Shown: positions 27,029 to 36,295 of the stretch, piece after piece
How the letters are laid out: each line of letters starts with the position of its first letter
How positions within the stretch are numbered: the stretch's first letter is position 1
Assembly (NCBI GenBank): GCA_025677815.1
Contig: JAIXMP010000012.1
Coordinates: 62,001 to 126,000 of the forward strand
Direction: 5' to 3'
Origin: Phascolomyces articulosus
Taxonomy: Eukaryota > Mucoromycota > Mucoromycetes > Mucorales > Lichtheimiaceae
DNA: 64,000 nucleotides
Notes under the pieces: generated by a model
What the model was told of the DNA's origin: nothing
What the model saw: only the letters and a program-made list of their open reading frames with translations
Databases searched by the model: none
Made by a program: the position numbers and the translations under genes

Positions 27029-27545
27029 TGGCTTAGGATTTACTACAACAGGCACATCAATCATCACAACAGTTGAGCTGCCAATAAGCCCTGTTTTCTT
27101 TTTGAATAAAGATGAACCGTCCAATACCCCAACTTTATAACCATGGCCCGTGCACTCGGAGTCAATTCCGATAAGGTTGATCAAGTACAAACAGTCATTA
27201 TTAAAATGAATTAATTATGTCAAACATATAAAAAAAATACCAACAGAGTCATGTTTTTTTAGTTTGATGTTTATTAAAACGAGGAAAACCCACCATATCC
27301 CTCAGTTGGTTGACCCAGCTGCACTATGTCAAAAGACCCAAATGTTTTTGTTGTTCAGAAGGAAAAAATCGAATGACTAAAGGAATACTACTATGAATAA
27401 CTTGGATGGCCTGGAGGACTTTGTTGCAAATTGGTCGATCCATTAAACGTTGCTCCCTGTTCATCGATAAAGGAAAACCCTCGCAGAGAGACCATGATGA
27501 AACATAAAGAAAATCGTTCACCTTGGAAACCATGCCTAGATACAT
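27029..27545 (-). pseudogene. Coding-like debris, unidentified
   Basis: Several minus-strand segments read like protein but are interrupted. The ORF at 27324-27545 contains FLYVSSWSLCEGFPLSMN and IPLVIRFFPSEQQKHLGLL. A segment near 27255-27310 reads WVNQLRDMVGFPRFNKHQ. A segment from about 27213 to a stop at about 27029 contains LINLIGIDSECTGHGYKVGV and ends STVVMIDVPVVVNPKPS. Their residue balance differs from the Lys/Ile/Tyr-rich noise around them. They lie in different frames with stops between, so either an uncalled intron-rich gene or, more likely, a decayed gene or mobile-element relic. I cannot name the family. Confidence 0.3.
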
Positions 27546-28534
27546 ATGTTTGTCAATTGTTCTTCTTCTTTTATAATAAACTGGTTATTGTTCAAAGAAA
27601 CAGAGAAAAAAATATACCCGCAAAACAGGGACGTATCATTATTAAGAATCGTCAGCTTGAGAAACGGCATAACCTATTATATATATTTATATACAACGTA
27701 TATTAGTTAATTGCTCATATATAAATTTTCTTTTAGCAATGAAATAGTTATAATTGAATACATACAGACAGAACAGGAGCAGATGGGCTATCAATGTTAT
27801 GAATTCATATTGATTTTTTTTGTTGGCTATTGCACTCGAAATTTCACCTATTATTTTAACAAAGAGAAAAAGGTAAAATATTTCATGCATGGACAACTCT
27901 CTTCCTTCACGTCCCTCTTTTGTTTTCGTTCTCCTCTTTTATTGGTTTCACCCCCTTTTCACATAGCTTTTTCGCCCGAGCACTTTTTTCTTGCTGGTGT
28001 GGTAGAAGGCTACTATGTAAAATGGTAGCACTGCCTCGACAGTTTTTGTCATGAACGGACACAGCATTTAGAGTCGACTGCAAAGACTCGTGGGCGACCG
28101 AAAGCCGTTTTCGAACACTTGGTTGTACTAACTGCACAAGCGGGATGACTATGGATAGTCAAATTACTCCCAGGGAATGCGAGTTCTGTAGAATGCAGAG
28201 ACGTATGGCTATCGCACTGTTAGCCTCCAAAATGTGCATTTAGTTGATCAAAGGAAATCAACATCCTTCCAGAGTACACAATAAGGACAATTCTACCAAG
28301 ATTATACAGACTGTTGTGGGCACATGCAAGTACTGTACCCTGGCCAATTCCTAAGTCTGACTTCTTTGCATGCGAATGGTTACTGACCACAACCTTGGGT
28401 GTGCCGAAAGGGGAACAGAAGGCAGCACCTTAACCTCAGCTAAACCAACTGTCGTCTCCTCGGCTCCGTTGGATTGTCAAAAAGACGCGCCATATCCAGT
28501 GGGACCTGGCACCAACAAGAACTCAGGCCCCTTG

Positions 28535-28591
28535 AACCAAGTACAGGAGTCGAACCCGTCGCCGTATGTACCAAAACTACATTGACTTGGC
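28535..28591 (-). ncRNA. tRNA-like element without D arm (possible SINE head or tRNA pseudogene)
   Basis: On the minus strand this folds into three tRNA arms. There is a 7-bp acceptor stem, GCCAAGT/ACTTGGT (one G-U). The anticodon arm has a 5-bp stem ATGTA/TACAT and the 7-nt loop GTTTTGG, with T at the U33 position and TTT as anticodon. The T arm is ACGGG-TTCGACT-CCTGT (one G-U). Only CA separates the acceptor and anticodon stems, so the D arm is missing. GGGTTCGACTCC matches the Pol III B box, TAGCCAAGT at the 5' end partly matches an A box, and a TTTTT terminator lies about 50 nt downstream (28479-28483). The surrounding 28.05-28.7 kb is richer in G+C than its neighbours. Confidence 0.4.
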
Positions 28592-28845
28592 TAATACGAA
28601 AAGCAGAGCATAGGCTTGACCAAAAGGGAAAGAAATGGCATCGACCAGAAAAAGAAAACATTGGAACCCTGAATGCTTTGGAAACAATATAGCGGCATTC
28701 ATTTCGAAATGACTTGAGAAGATCCAAATAGAAGAATGAACGTAAAAATTTAAGGTTGAGAATACTAAAAATAAAAAATATAATATAAAAAAGAATGCAT
28801 AAGCAAAATGAAGATATGGAATGGTAAACAAAAAAAAAAGTATTG

Positions 28846-29185
28846 GAGGAAAAGTTTGAGAGAATAAAGAAGGTTGATTAAATAAATCAGTGAAAAAAAG
28901 CAATTAAGGCCATTCAATGTCAAGAGAGGAGCATTGAAAGACTGGGGAACGATTTCAAAGGTACCTTCGAAAACAGCATGAAGTTTCATGTAACTTGAAA
29001 ACAAATGGAAAGCAGTAGAATTGTTAACTGAATTAAAAAAAAAAGTTTGGCTAATTAGTTCAGTGAAAAAGCAAAACTAGATTAAAATAAAGTTATCCAT
29101 TGTCAAGAGAGGATCATTGAAAACGTCGTAAAGATTTCAAAAGTACCTTTTTCATTGGGAACTTGAAGAAGTTTCATTTTTGTAG
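28846..29185. repeat. Diverged tandem duplication, two units of about 150 bp
   Basis: Unit A (about 28846-29000) and unit B (about 29040-29185) share, in the same order, AAAGTTTG, TCAGTGAAAAA, GCAA, TGTCAAGAGAGGA, CATTGAAA, GATTTCAAA, GTACCTT and GAAGTTTCAT, with indels between. They are direct, adjacent copies that have diverged. Neither codes for anything recognisable. Confidence 0.7.
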
Positions 29186-29274
29186 TGTGTCTATTGGGTT
29201 GAGAGAAGAATGTCGGCCCAAATTGGGTGACAGTTACTGCGGCTCAGAAATAGCAATAATTGGTGAGGAGCGGG

Positions 29275-29402
29275 GTTAAACTAGGCGTAGCGAGATATAA
29301 AACCAGGTGTAGCAAGATAAAAACTAGATGTGGCAAGATAAAAACTAGATGTGGCAAGATAAAAACTAGATGTGGCAAGATAAAAACTAGATGTAGCGAG
29401 AT
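29275..29402. repeat. 21-bp minisatellite, about six copies
   Basis: The unit AAAACTAGATGTGGCAAGAT plus one A is repeated head to tail. Three copies in the middle are identical. The outer copies differ by a few transitions (GGCGTAGCGAG, CAGGTGTAGCAAG, GATGTAGCGAG). Since 21 is divisible by three, a periodic ORF appears on the minus strand (LVFILPH repeated), which I treat as a by-product. Confidence 0.9.
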
Positions 29403-29787
29403 ACACATGGTAATACAACAGTGATTCAAAATAATATAAAAAGGATAACATTACAGTAAGTTTTCAAGGTAATTTATTCTCTATCTATTCCAAATCACGT
29501 CTTACATTTAACATATTTTATTTAAGTCCGTTTACTACTGCTCAACGTTTTGTTTCCAAGTAGAGACCGCGACATTAATTCGTGGCAAAATTCAAATTCA
29601 TAATACTTTATCATTTTTTGTTCTTTTTCCTTCAAACTTAAGCAGCATATAGTCTACCTTCTGAATGAGGTTTTATAAAAAACTGGAATCAAATACAGTA
29701 ATTATTCGTTATTTTCATATATGAGAAGCATTTAGGACATAAAATTTTCAAAAAAAAAAAATCGGACTAGAAACTTTCATGCAAATT

Positions 29788-31244
29788 TTATTCTTCCTCA
29801 TTACTGATATCAGGATCACCAAACTCTTGAGAAGGACCTGCATGAACACGACCATTTTCATGTCCATCATGGTATACTTTACACTGATCAACAGTTTTGT
29901 TCCAGACAGACCGAAGAGCAGCATGATCAATTCTTGCAAATTCCTGCAAAAGCCGGATTCTTACTGAACCAGCAGTAGGATTTTCTTCTGGATCAAAAGC
30001 AATTCGATTTTTTACAATACCTCATACACGTTCAATGGGTTGTAGTTCACAATGATAAGGAGGGGTCTTTCTTACTTCATGTCCATACTTACGAGCAATT
30101 TCATATGTAGGCCATGTTGGGGAGTGATCAAGTTCATCTACTTTTTAAGTTCTTTAACACTTAGTGTATTGTTCAGTGTACCTTTTGGAAGTCGATAACG
30201 ATTGGCACGGTACCAGTCAATAATAGTCTGTCTATTGGCATTTCCTGTTGGCTTGGCATTTTTACGTCGCATATGGTACGTGGCACCATCCATATGGATA
30301 TGACATGAACCATACTTTTGCTGTAATTTCTTGCAAAGCCGCTCAAAAAGCCTTTCAAATAAGTCAGCATCGAAATTGCCATGGTAGTCATGATAATCAG
30401 GTGCAATCCGTGCTTCTTTTACTTCATCAGGCATAGTATGCCATAGATCTTCGTCTTCAGCAGGAAGTCCATGTTTTTTTCCTATTTCTGGGCGAATGTG
30501 TTGCATACCATTAACGGGCCAAATTAGGATCGAATCTTCCACTTATTCAAAGATCACGCGGTTATCTTGTCGAAATGCAATAAAAGCACCAAAAATTACC
30601 AACATAGGCTTGCGTCCTGACTCCCTCATATCCATTCCTGGTTCAAACCATGTTTGCTTACTATGATGATCTAAATGCATATATGATTCATCAAGAAAAA
30701 CTTCTGGGGTTATAGGCATATTGTTGGCGTTTAGATTTCCAATACGTTTGTCCAAATATGTTTTTCGGAGTTGGATATTTGCTGGACTATCATGCAGAAT
30801 ATTGAGCTTGTTACCCTTTCCAAACTTGAAGTTTATCTTGGTAAGGTGCCTTTGTACGGTGCGTTTCGAGTATGAGTACCCATTCTTTTGTAAAAAAAAA
30901 TCAGTAACCTGTTTTGAATAGGTTGGAATGCCTTTTGCATTGCGTTCACCAATATATTCACGTACAAGATTGTATTCTTGTCGTGAAATTTCCTTCTTTG
31001 GCCGACCAAGCTGCGATGCAATCACCTTCTCCTCATCAGTCTTACAAAGTTGGATAGCCTTTCCTGCTGACCTAGTTGAGATACCAACAAACTTAGCAAG
31101 TAACTCGCGGGCTCCTAAAGCTAGCTTGTATCTTTCGGCCAAGATTTCCTCACATAAAGTGCGATGAATCTGCTTAATGGTCTCCCAATGAGCAATGCTA
31201 AATTGACTTGGTGTAGTGTTCGAAATTGGAGATGTAGTTGTCAT
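29788..31244 (-). pseudogene. Broken DDE transposase (Tc1/mariner-IS630-like, DDE_3 type)
   Basis: Most of a transposase is readable from ATG at 31244 to TAA at 29788-29790, about 480 codons. The N-terminal half has helix-turn-helix-like DNA-binding sequence (YKLALGARELLAKFVGIS, LGRPKKEISRQEYNLVREYI, YSKRTVQRHLTKINFKFGKG). The catalytic core shows the first Asp in VFLDESYMHLDHHSK (about 30690), the second in HIHMDGATYHM (about 30290) and the Glu in YHCELQPIERV (about 30035). Three lesions break it: an in-frame TAA at 30543-30545, a frameshift near 30138-30143 (ELKK to VDELDHSPTWP), and TGA at 30022-30024 in place of the Trp expected in the VWG motif. The D-to-E spacing is over 80 residues, longer than the classic DD34E spacing, as in a subgroup with an insertion. 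I could not define terminal inverted repeats. Confidence 0.88.
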
Positions 31245-31629
31245 GTTATTAAAAAGGTACCATCAAAAGGCTCAAAACATCAGCAATTCCAAAATATACA
31301 TGTCGAAAGTCACAAATCACGTCCTGCAATTTTTTTTTATTAGGACTATAGATGTGGTGGGTATGTATATGATTTTCGCTCTTCTAAAATACCCTGCCAT
31401 CATAAAAATAACTAGGCCTGCAACCTTTTTATCTACATCTTTAATTGAACTGTTTTTTAACCTCTCTGTCCTCCATCAGTAAATCAGCATTATATTTTTA
31501 TATAATACTATCATAATATATTCCTTTTTGTATTTTACTTTTAGATGCTTCTTTCAGAATACCTATTAATAAGGTAGAAATCAGAACCAATAAATGTTCT
31601 TATTTAAAAAAAAAATCCTTTTTACCTAT

Positions 31630-31765
31630 AAAGATCCATTATTCGATCCGATATTCGATCCGATATCCAATATGCGTATCCATATTTATATCCGAACTTT
31701 CGGATCGGATTCGGATACTACTCATATCCGAACCAATCCGATAGGTGAAAAACAGTATAATCCAT
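31630..31765. repeat. Clustered CGGAT/ATCCG repeats in both orientations (hAT-end-like)
   Basis: Within about 110 bp there are GATCCGATATTCGATCCGAT, ATATCC, then ATATCCGAAC, GGATCGGATTCGGATAC, ATATCCGAAC and AATCCGATAGG. Dense short repeats of this sequence in both orientations are typical of subterminal regions of hAT transposons, where the transposase binds. A hAT-terminus-like TAGGCCTGCAACC lies at about 31413. No hAT transposase is visible. Confidence 0.45.
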
Positions 31766-31912
31766 CTTATGATGTTTTGTGTTGTTTAAGAATTGCTTTG
31801 GGTGTCTCGTAAAATAAAACATTGGCACAATCGTCTACTGATAGACGGTTATTAAGAAATGCGTCTAAGCTCGTAATTTAAATCCAGTAGTCACCAAATA
31901 TCAGTATAGATT

Positions 31913-32630
31913 TCAATAGTCTTGTCGCATATTCAATGATAACCTTCGGATCTCATTCATGTTGATAATTCGACTGTTTTGTTGTAGTCGGCTACCCTGT
32001 TTTTGTTTTGCTAGCTGCGTTTTGTTATATGTCACGTTGTTTTCTAATAGTTTGGATGTTGATAACGGGGTATTATTTCTTGCATCATAAAGTAATGTGG
32101 ACGTTATTGCTGATGATGATGAAGAGACATATATTAGTAGATGTCGACGACGAGTGACTTCACCAGACATAATGGCAAGCCTCTTGACCTCACGAGCAAC
32201 CTCGAGGGTATTGCATTCATCCAGGTTTTGATTGCTGCAATCGCCAAAGATAGTGTTATCATTATGACGTTTCTTGGTTTGAACGAGAGGAATTTATATT
32301 TGGCTATTATTGGCTGTTTGCAAGTCAGGAACATGAGTATGGGTTTCATTAAGTTTGCTGGTATCATTGGCTCGACGTTCATTATTTTCATCTAATGCAA
32401 CAATTGATGATGATGATAGTGATGCTATTGGGGTGGTGACTTATATGGTTGTTGGCAGTGATGACGATGGCATAGGAACAATAGTAGTTTCAATTTTTAT
32501 TGGTGCCTTGGTTTCGCTAGATCGAGTTTGGTTTAAATATCTTGCAGATGAGGGATTTGGTGTATTATCAAGTATTGATGAGAACAACAGCAGATTTGTA
32601 ATTGTTTGGGTGTCAAAATGGCAATAGCCA
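31913..32630 (-). pseudogene. Decayed reading frame, Ser/Thr/Asn-rich, unidentified
   Basis: One minus-strand frame stays largely open for about 700 bp with only two stops. It reads SSILDNTPNPSSARYLNQTR near the right end, then VALDENNERRANDTSKLNE, LEVAREVKRLAIMSGEVTRR, LIYVSSSSSAITSTLLYDAR and finally IINMNEIRRLSLNMRQDY before the stop at 31913. The composition is protein-like and unlike the surrounding DNA. It lies beside transposon fossils, so a mobile-element accessory ORF or a captured host gene are both possible. I recognise no domain. Confidence 0.35.
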
Positions 32631-32639
32631 ATATTATAA

Positions 32640-33110
32640 AGACAAGACTTTGTGTGTATTGATTCGAATCATAAAACATGAAAATCATTCCTTCGAAGCT
32701 CCGATGATTGTTATTTGTTTATTGTTGTTTGTAAAAATCATGTCACTAACAAAGGTTATCCTGTCAGCTTCATGATCACTAACTCAGAAACTACAGTTTC
32801 TCTTGCTACAGTATTCGGTTGGAATGGTTGAAGAATGTTGTCAATATTGCTCCTAAAGTTATAATGATTGATTTTACCGATAATCATGACTTACAACATA
32901 TTTTGTCTCAGTCTCTTGAACGATGTGTGAAGCATGTTGCCAAAAAAAAAAAAAAACTAATATGAATAATGAACAAATTGAACAAAACACTAAAGCCTGG
33001 CATAAAGTGTGAGTTTTTCACCAAAACAGATTTTTAACCTCACGTATTGTCGCATCTGTTCATCAAGTTATAGCAAGTGGTTTTAGAGGATGGGTTGATC
33101 ATTCACGACG
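32640..33110 (+). pseudogene. Probable Mutator-like (MULE) transposase fossil
   Basis: Coding-like plus-strand pieces shift frame and contain stops. One frame reads DSNHKT then DDCYLFIVVCKNHVTNKGYP and VSFMITNSETTVSLATVFGW (to about 32830). A second frame continues LKNVVNIAPKVIMIDFTDNH and LQHILSQSLERCVKHVAK (to about 32945). A third piece reads RFLTSRIVASVHQVIASGF and GWVDH. The order D-x-T-H-K, a hydrophobic strand, G-x-P-V-x-F-x-I-T-x-S-E, W-L and P-K-x-x-M-I-D resembles the catalytic core of MULE transposases. That match is from memory of the family pattern, so it is tentative. Confidence 0.42.
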
Positions 33111-33629
33111 GTTTTTTTTCACCATGGGTAGTTGAAGAAAGAAATGTCGTAGCTTTGAATTGTATCTTTTATACTTATCATGTTATTTCATTTTCATTTT
33201 AGAACAATCTATTATACTTATCAGCAAAGAAATAAAACATTATGCAAAGCAAGATGATGGATTTCAAAACCATCAAATTATAATTTACTGCGCGTCATTA
33301 TCGTATTATCAATACCCAAAAATAAATAACCAAGGCGCAAAGCTATAATTCATAATTCTACGCGAAATCATAAAAAATCCCTGAAAAAAACTCAGTGCCC
33401 ACTTGAAAAATCCTGTAATTCGTTTGCTTATTATATATATGCAGCTGGTTATTTTCAGGTTGCACCAAGAGAGACTATTTTCAAATCCCGCAATTAGAAT
33501 CTTCTGTTCAAAAAGAAAAAGCTAGTTTGGATTGAATCCTATTTTCGCAGCTTTAGGGCTCCTTCTCTTTGTGTGTTATTGTTTATTCTTTTTTTTATCA
33601 GTCAGTCCATATAAACTTTCAAGAAGAAA
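33111..33629. other. Non-coding flank upstream of the acidic protein gene
   Basis: About 500 bp between the transposase fossil and the next gene. I see only short noise ORFs, with T-rich sequence just before the start codon (33585-33600). It should contain the promoter and 5' UTR of the gene at 33630. Confidence 0.4.
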
Positions 33630-34583
33630 ATGGATATATCAGAAGGTGATTCGCTTAGTGATTATGAAAATGTATGTCCACCGATAGCCACTTTTTCACG
33701 ATTAGAAGGTGGGTTTGCAAACTTGGGTATTCATTCCAATAGCTCTCGTGGTATCCGTAATCGAACCAGAGCTGTACAACCAACAAGTCGTCCATGTAGT
33801 CAAAGTGCTATGAAATTACGAGAAATCATTGGATGTAATGAAGATTCAGATTCGGAACGTCATCCCAACTTGGACATGGTATTAGATCATGATAACAAGA
33901 TTTCTTTTGAGAATAATGATACAGTACGTCCTTCACTTTTTTTTTTAAAAAAAAAAAAAACTACAAACAAAAAAAGGACCTTTTTTTAATTAATAAAAAA
34001 AAATCTATCTATATATATATAGCCTTTATCAACGATTTATTCACAACAATCTGAAGACTCTACAGATTTAGACGATGATCTCCTACTGTCTACACCACCA
34101 CCACTTATTGGAAAACTCTTTGAAGACGATTTTGATGAATTTCGAGATGATACGGCTGATTGGATTGCACAAATTTATCATGATGAAGATGGTGATGTGA
34201 GTGAAACGGAACAGTTGCCACCTACAATGGAACATGGTTATAATAAAGAGAATCAACAAGATAAAGTAGAAGATAATGATTATCGACGGAAAAATACAAA
34301 ACGAACGTATCATACCCATACAGATCAAAAACAAGAAGATCATTACAATAATAATAGTGGGGAACGTCGACCTTTGGGACAAATGCCATTGGATGATTGG
34401 CCATCCACAGTGATTATTGAACATGAAAAGAAAAGACAACCACTTGAAATGGTTGCATCAACGAGTACTGGTAGTAATAGTAGTACCAGTACGATTGGTA
34501 GTCATCGTCGATTTGTACGATCTTTGTCACCACCAAGTTTTTCAAGGAAAGGGAAAGAACGTGCTTTGTCTCCTGAAAATTGA
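33630..34583 (+). CDS. Acidic low-complexity protein with KEN-box and RxxL motifs, function unknown
   Basis: Two exons, 33630-33923 and 34023-34583, join in phase 0 (AATGATACA|GTACG and TATAG|CCTTTATCA), giving about 284 aa. I do not recognise the family. The start MDISEGDSLSDYENVCPP follows a clean 5' region. The central part is acidic (STDLDDDLLLSTPPPLIGKL, FEDDFDEFRDDTADWIAQIY). It is followed by NKENQQ, which contains a KEN box, and RRPLGQMPLDDWP, which contains RxxL (D-box-like). The C terminus is Ser/Thr-rich with SLSPPSFSRKGKERALSPEN, which has SP/SPP phosphosite-like motifs. Such a mix can mark a cell-cycle-regulated, APC/C-degraded protein, but short motifs occur by chance, so this is only a suggestion. 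It converges with COQ4, with 340 bp between the stops. Confidence 0.75.
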
Positions 34584-34923
34584 TTCTTCAACCATGAAAA
34601 ACGACTAACCTATCATTTCACACCTCATATCCTTACTTCTTCTTCCCCATTGCCTCTATTATCCTACTATGTGTCTACAATTAACCCCCCCCCCCAACCT
34701 TCCCCTATCACATAAACATAAAAAAACATTTTGAAAACATATCTATATACAGCCCATACTATCTCTCTTATATTGTTTCTTTTTCATCCAATTTATATCT
34801 GCCATTCTTATTATAAACCCTTAGTTCATGTCTGTAGTTTCCTTTTTTTTTCCCTCTCTCGGATAATTATTTTTAATATATGTTTATAGCTCTTTTTATT
34901 ATTATTTATTATTACTATTATTA
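34584..34923. other. Convergent 3' intergenic region
   Basis: A 340-bp stretch between two stop codons, holding both 3' UTRs. It contains a C-run at 34686-34696, T-rich tracts and (ATT)n at 34898-34925. No gene is seen. Confidence 0.5.
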
Positions 34924-36102
34924 TTATGTCAATGAATGTGGTATTTGTGGTGGTGTTATGATACCAAGCTCACGTCTTAATTCATCAATATTCTTGTAAA
35001 AATGTTTTTCAAAATAGACTGAAATAAGAGAAACGGAGGATCTAAGATAAAATAATCCAAAACAGTTTTTTTGTTGCCATCAGTTATCTAAAAGCTCTCA
35101 CACACACTCTCTCTCTTTTGGTATGATGGTCTAATTTGCTGAAAAACAAAATTAACCTACTTTCCAGTATAAACTGCCCAAGGGACATAAACATCAAACA
35201 AACGTTTACGACTTTCGCTACTCCGCATGATAGGACCAAAGATGGATGATAAAGCTGTCATAGGAAGTCCTGTTTGAGCCCATTCAAACCATTTCAATGC
35301 TAATTCTTCTTCAACGGTGACACCTAATCCAGTTAGTGCATGATAAAAATCATGACATTGACGATATCGTTGCATAACATAGGCTAATTCTTCATCATCC
35401 ACAAAATGAACCTATATAGATAGATTGGATTGATGCTTTTAATCTATTTTGTTTTCTTTTTTTGTTTTCAAAAAGGCGAAATTACCGGTTCACGTGAATC
35501 AGGAGTCACACCTTCTGCATCTAACCAAGATACATAAAGATGTCCAAAAGTACCAGGTTGACACGCTTCTCGCAACTTGGGAAAATCAATGGTTGAGGTA
35601 TTAATTACAGGCCGTTCTCGTAATATTTGTCTTCCACTTTCACTTTGAAGCATTTGATCACGCATTCGTTTCAATGCAGTTGTGCCTGTGGTTTCACCAA
35701 GTGCAGCTACCATATCTATAATAATACATTTTATATATTTTGCATAAGCGTTCCATAATATCAAATAAAGAAACGTTATATATAAAGAAAAGACTCTTGA
35801 TGAAATATAAACATTACCACCACGTAAAGGATCAAATAATGCTGTTAATGCTGATCCTGCTGCAAGAAGGGCACGTTGTTGGAATGGAATAGGAATATGT
35901 GTATCATAAAGCTTTTTCTGTGGATCTATATTTTTTGTTTATGAAAATATACATGCGTGAATAAATGACCGCCATGACATTTTGAAAGAGAAAACTTACT
36001 ATTATTTGTATTATGTGTAAAGCTGCTATAGTAACGTAAATGAAAAACAGAACGAATAGCCAATGGCCGTGTCAATATTCTCATGGCCATTATTGTTGAC
36101 AT
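34924..36102 (-). CDS. COQ4: Ubiquinone biosynthesis protein COQ4, mitochondrial
   Basis: COQ4 acts on the mitochondrial inner membrane in coenzyme Q synthesis, organising the CoQ synthome and taking part in C1 decarboxylation/hydroxylation of the ring. Five exons fit exactly: 36000-36102, 35818-35925, 35486-35715, 35161-35411 and 34924-35041, giving 269 aa, normal for the family. The N terminus (MSTIMAMRILTRPLAIRSVF) is basic and hydroxylated, like a mitochondrial presequence. The zinc-ligand motif HDFYHALTGLGVTVEEE (HDxxH plus a downstream Glu) is intact, followed by LALKWFEWAQTGLPMTALSS. The last exon was set by frame: acceptor CTTAG at 35042 gives SSVSLISVYFEKHF, which matches COQ4 C termini, while the nearer TTTCAG breaks the frame. 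Its start lies 194 bp from the stop of the Rtc4-domain gene. Confidence 0.95.
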
Positions 36103-36295
36103 TATTTATGTATGGTTGGTTATTTTATGTCAGACAATTTTTTTTTTTGTGTGTGTGGATGAGGGGTCGGTTTTTTTTTTATTCTTGTCAACAAAAATAA
36201 ATAGGAAAAGGGTTGTTACCGAAAAAAAAATTATAATTACAAGATATAAGAATACTACTTTTCTTCTTTTTATATGCATTTCATGTATTAATTAT

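Noticed and set aside
29244..29429. Minus ORF with repeated LVFILPH
   Set aside because: By-product of the 21-bp minisatellite, which is a multiple of three; no start context or flanking coding sequence.
29502..31325. 11-bp direct repeat CAAATCACGTC on both sides of the transposase pseudogene as a possible target duplication
   Set aside because: An 11-bp repeat over this distance is not improbable by chance, and this transposase class duplicates TA, not 11 bp.
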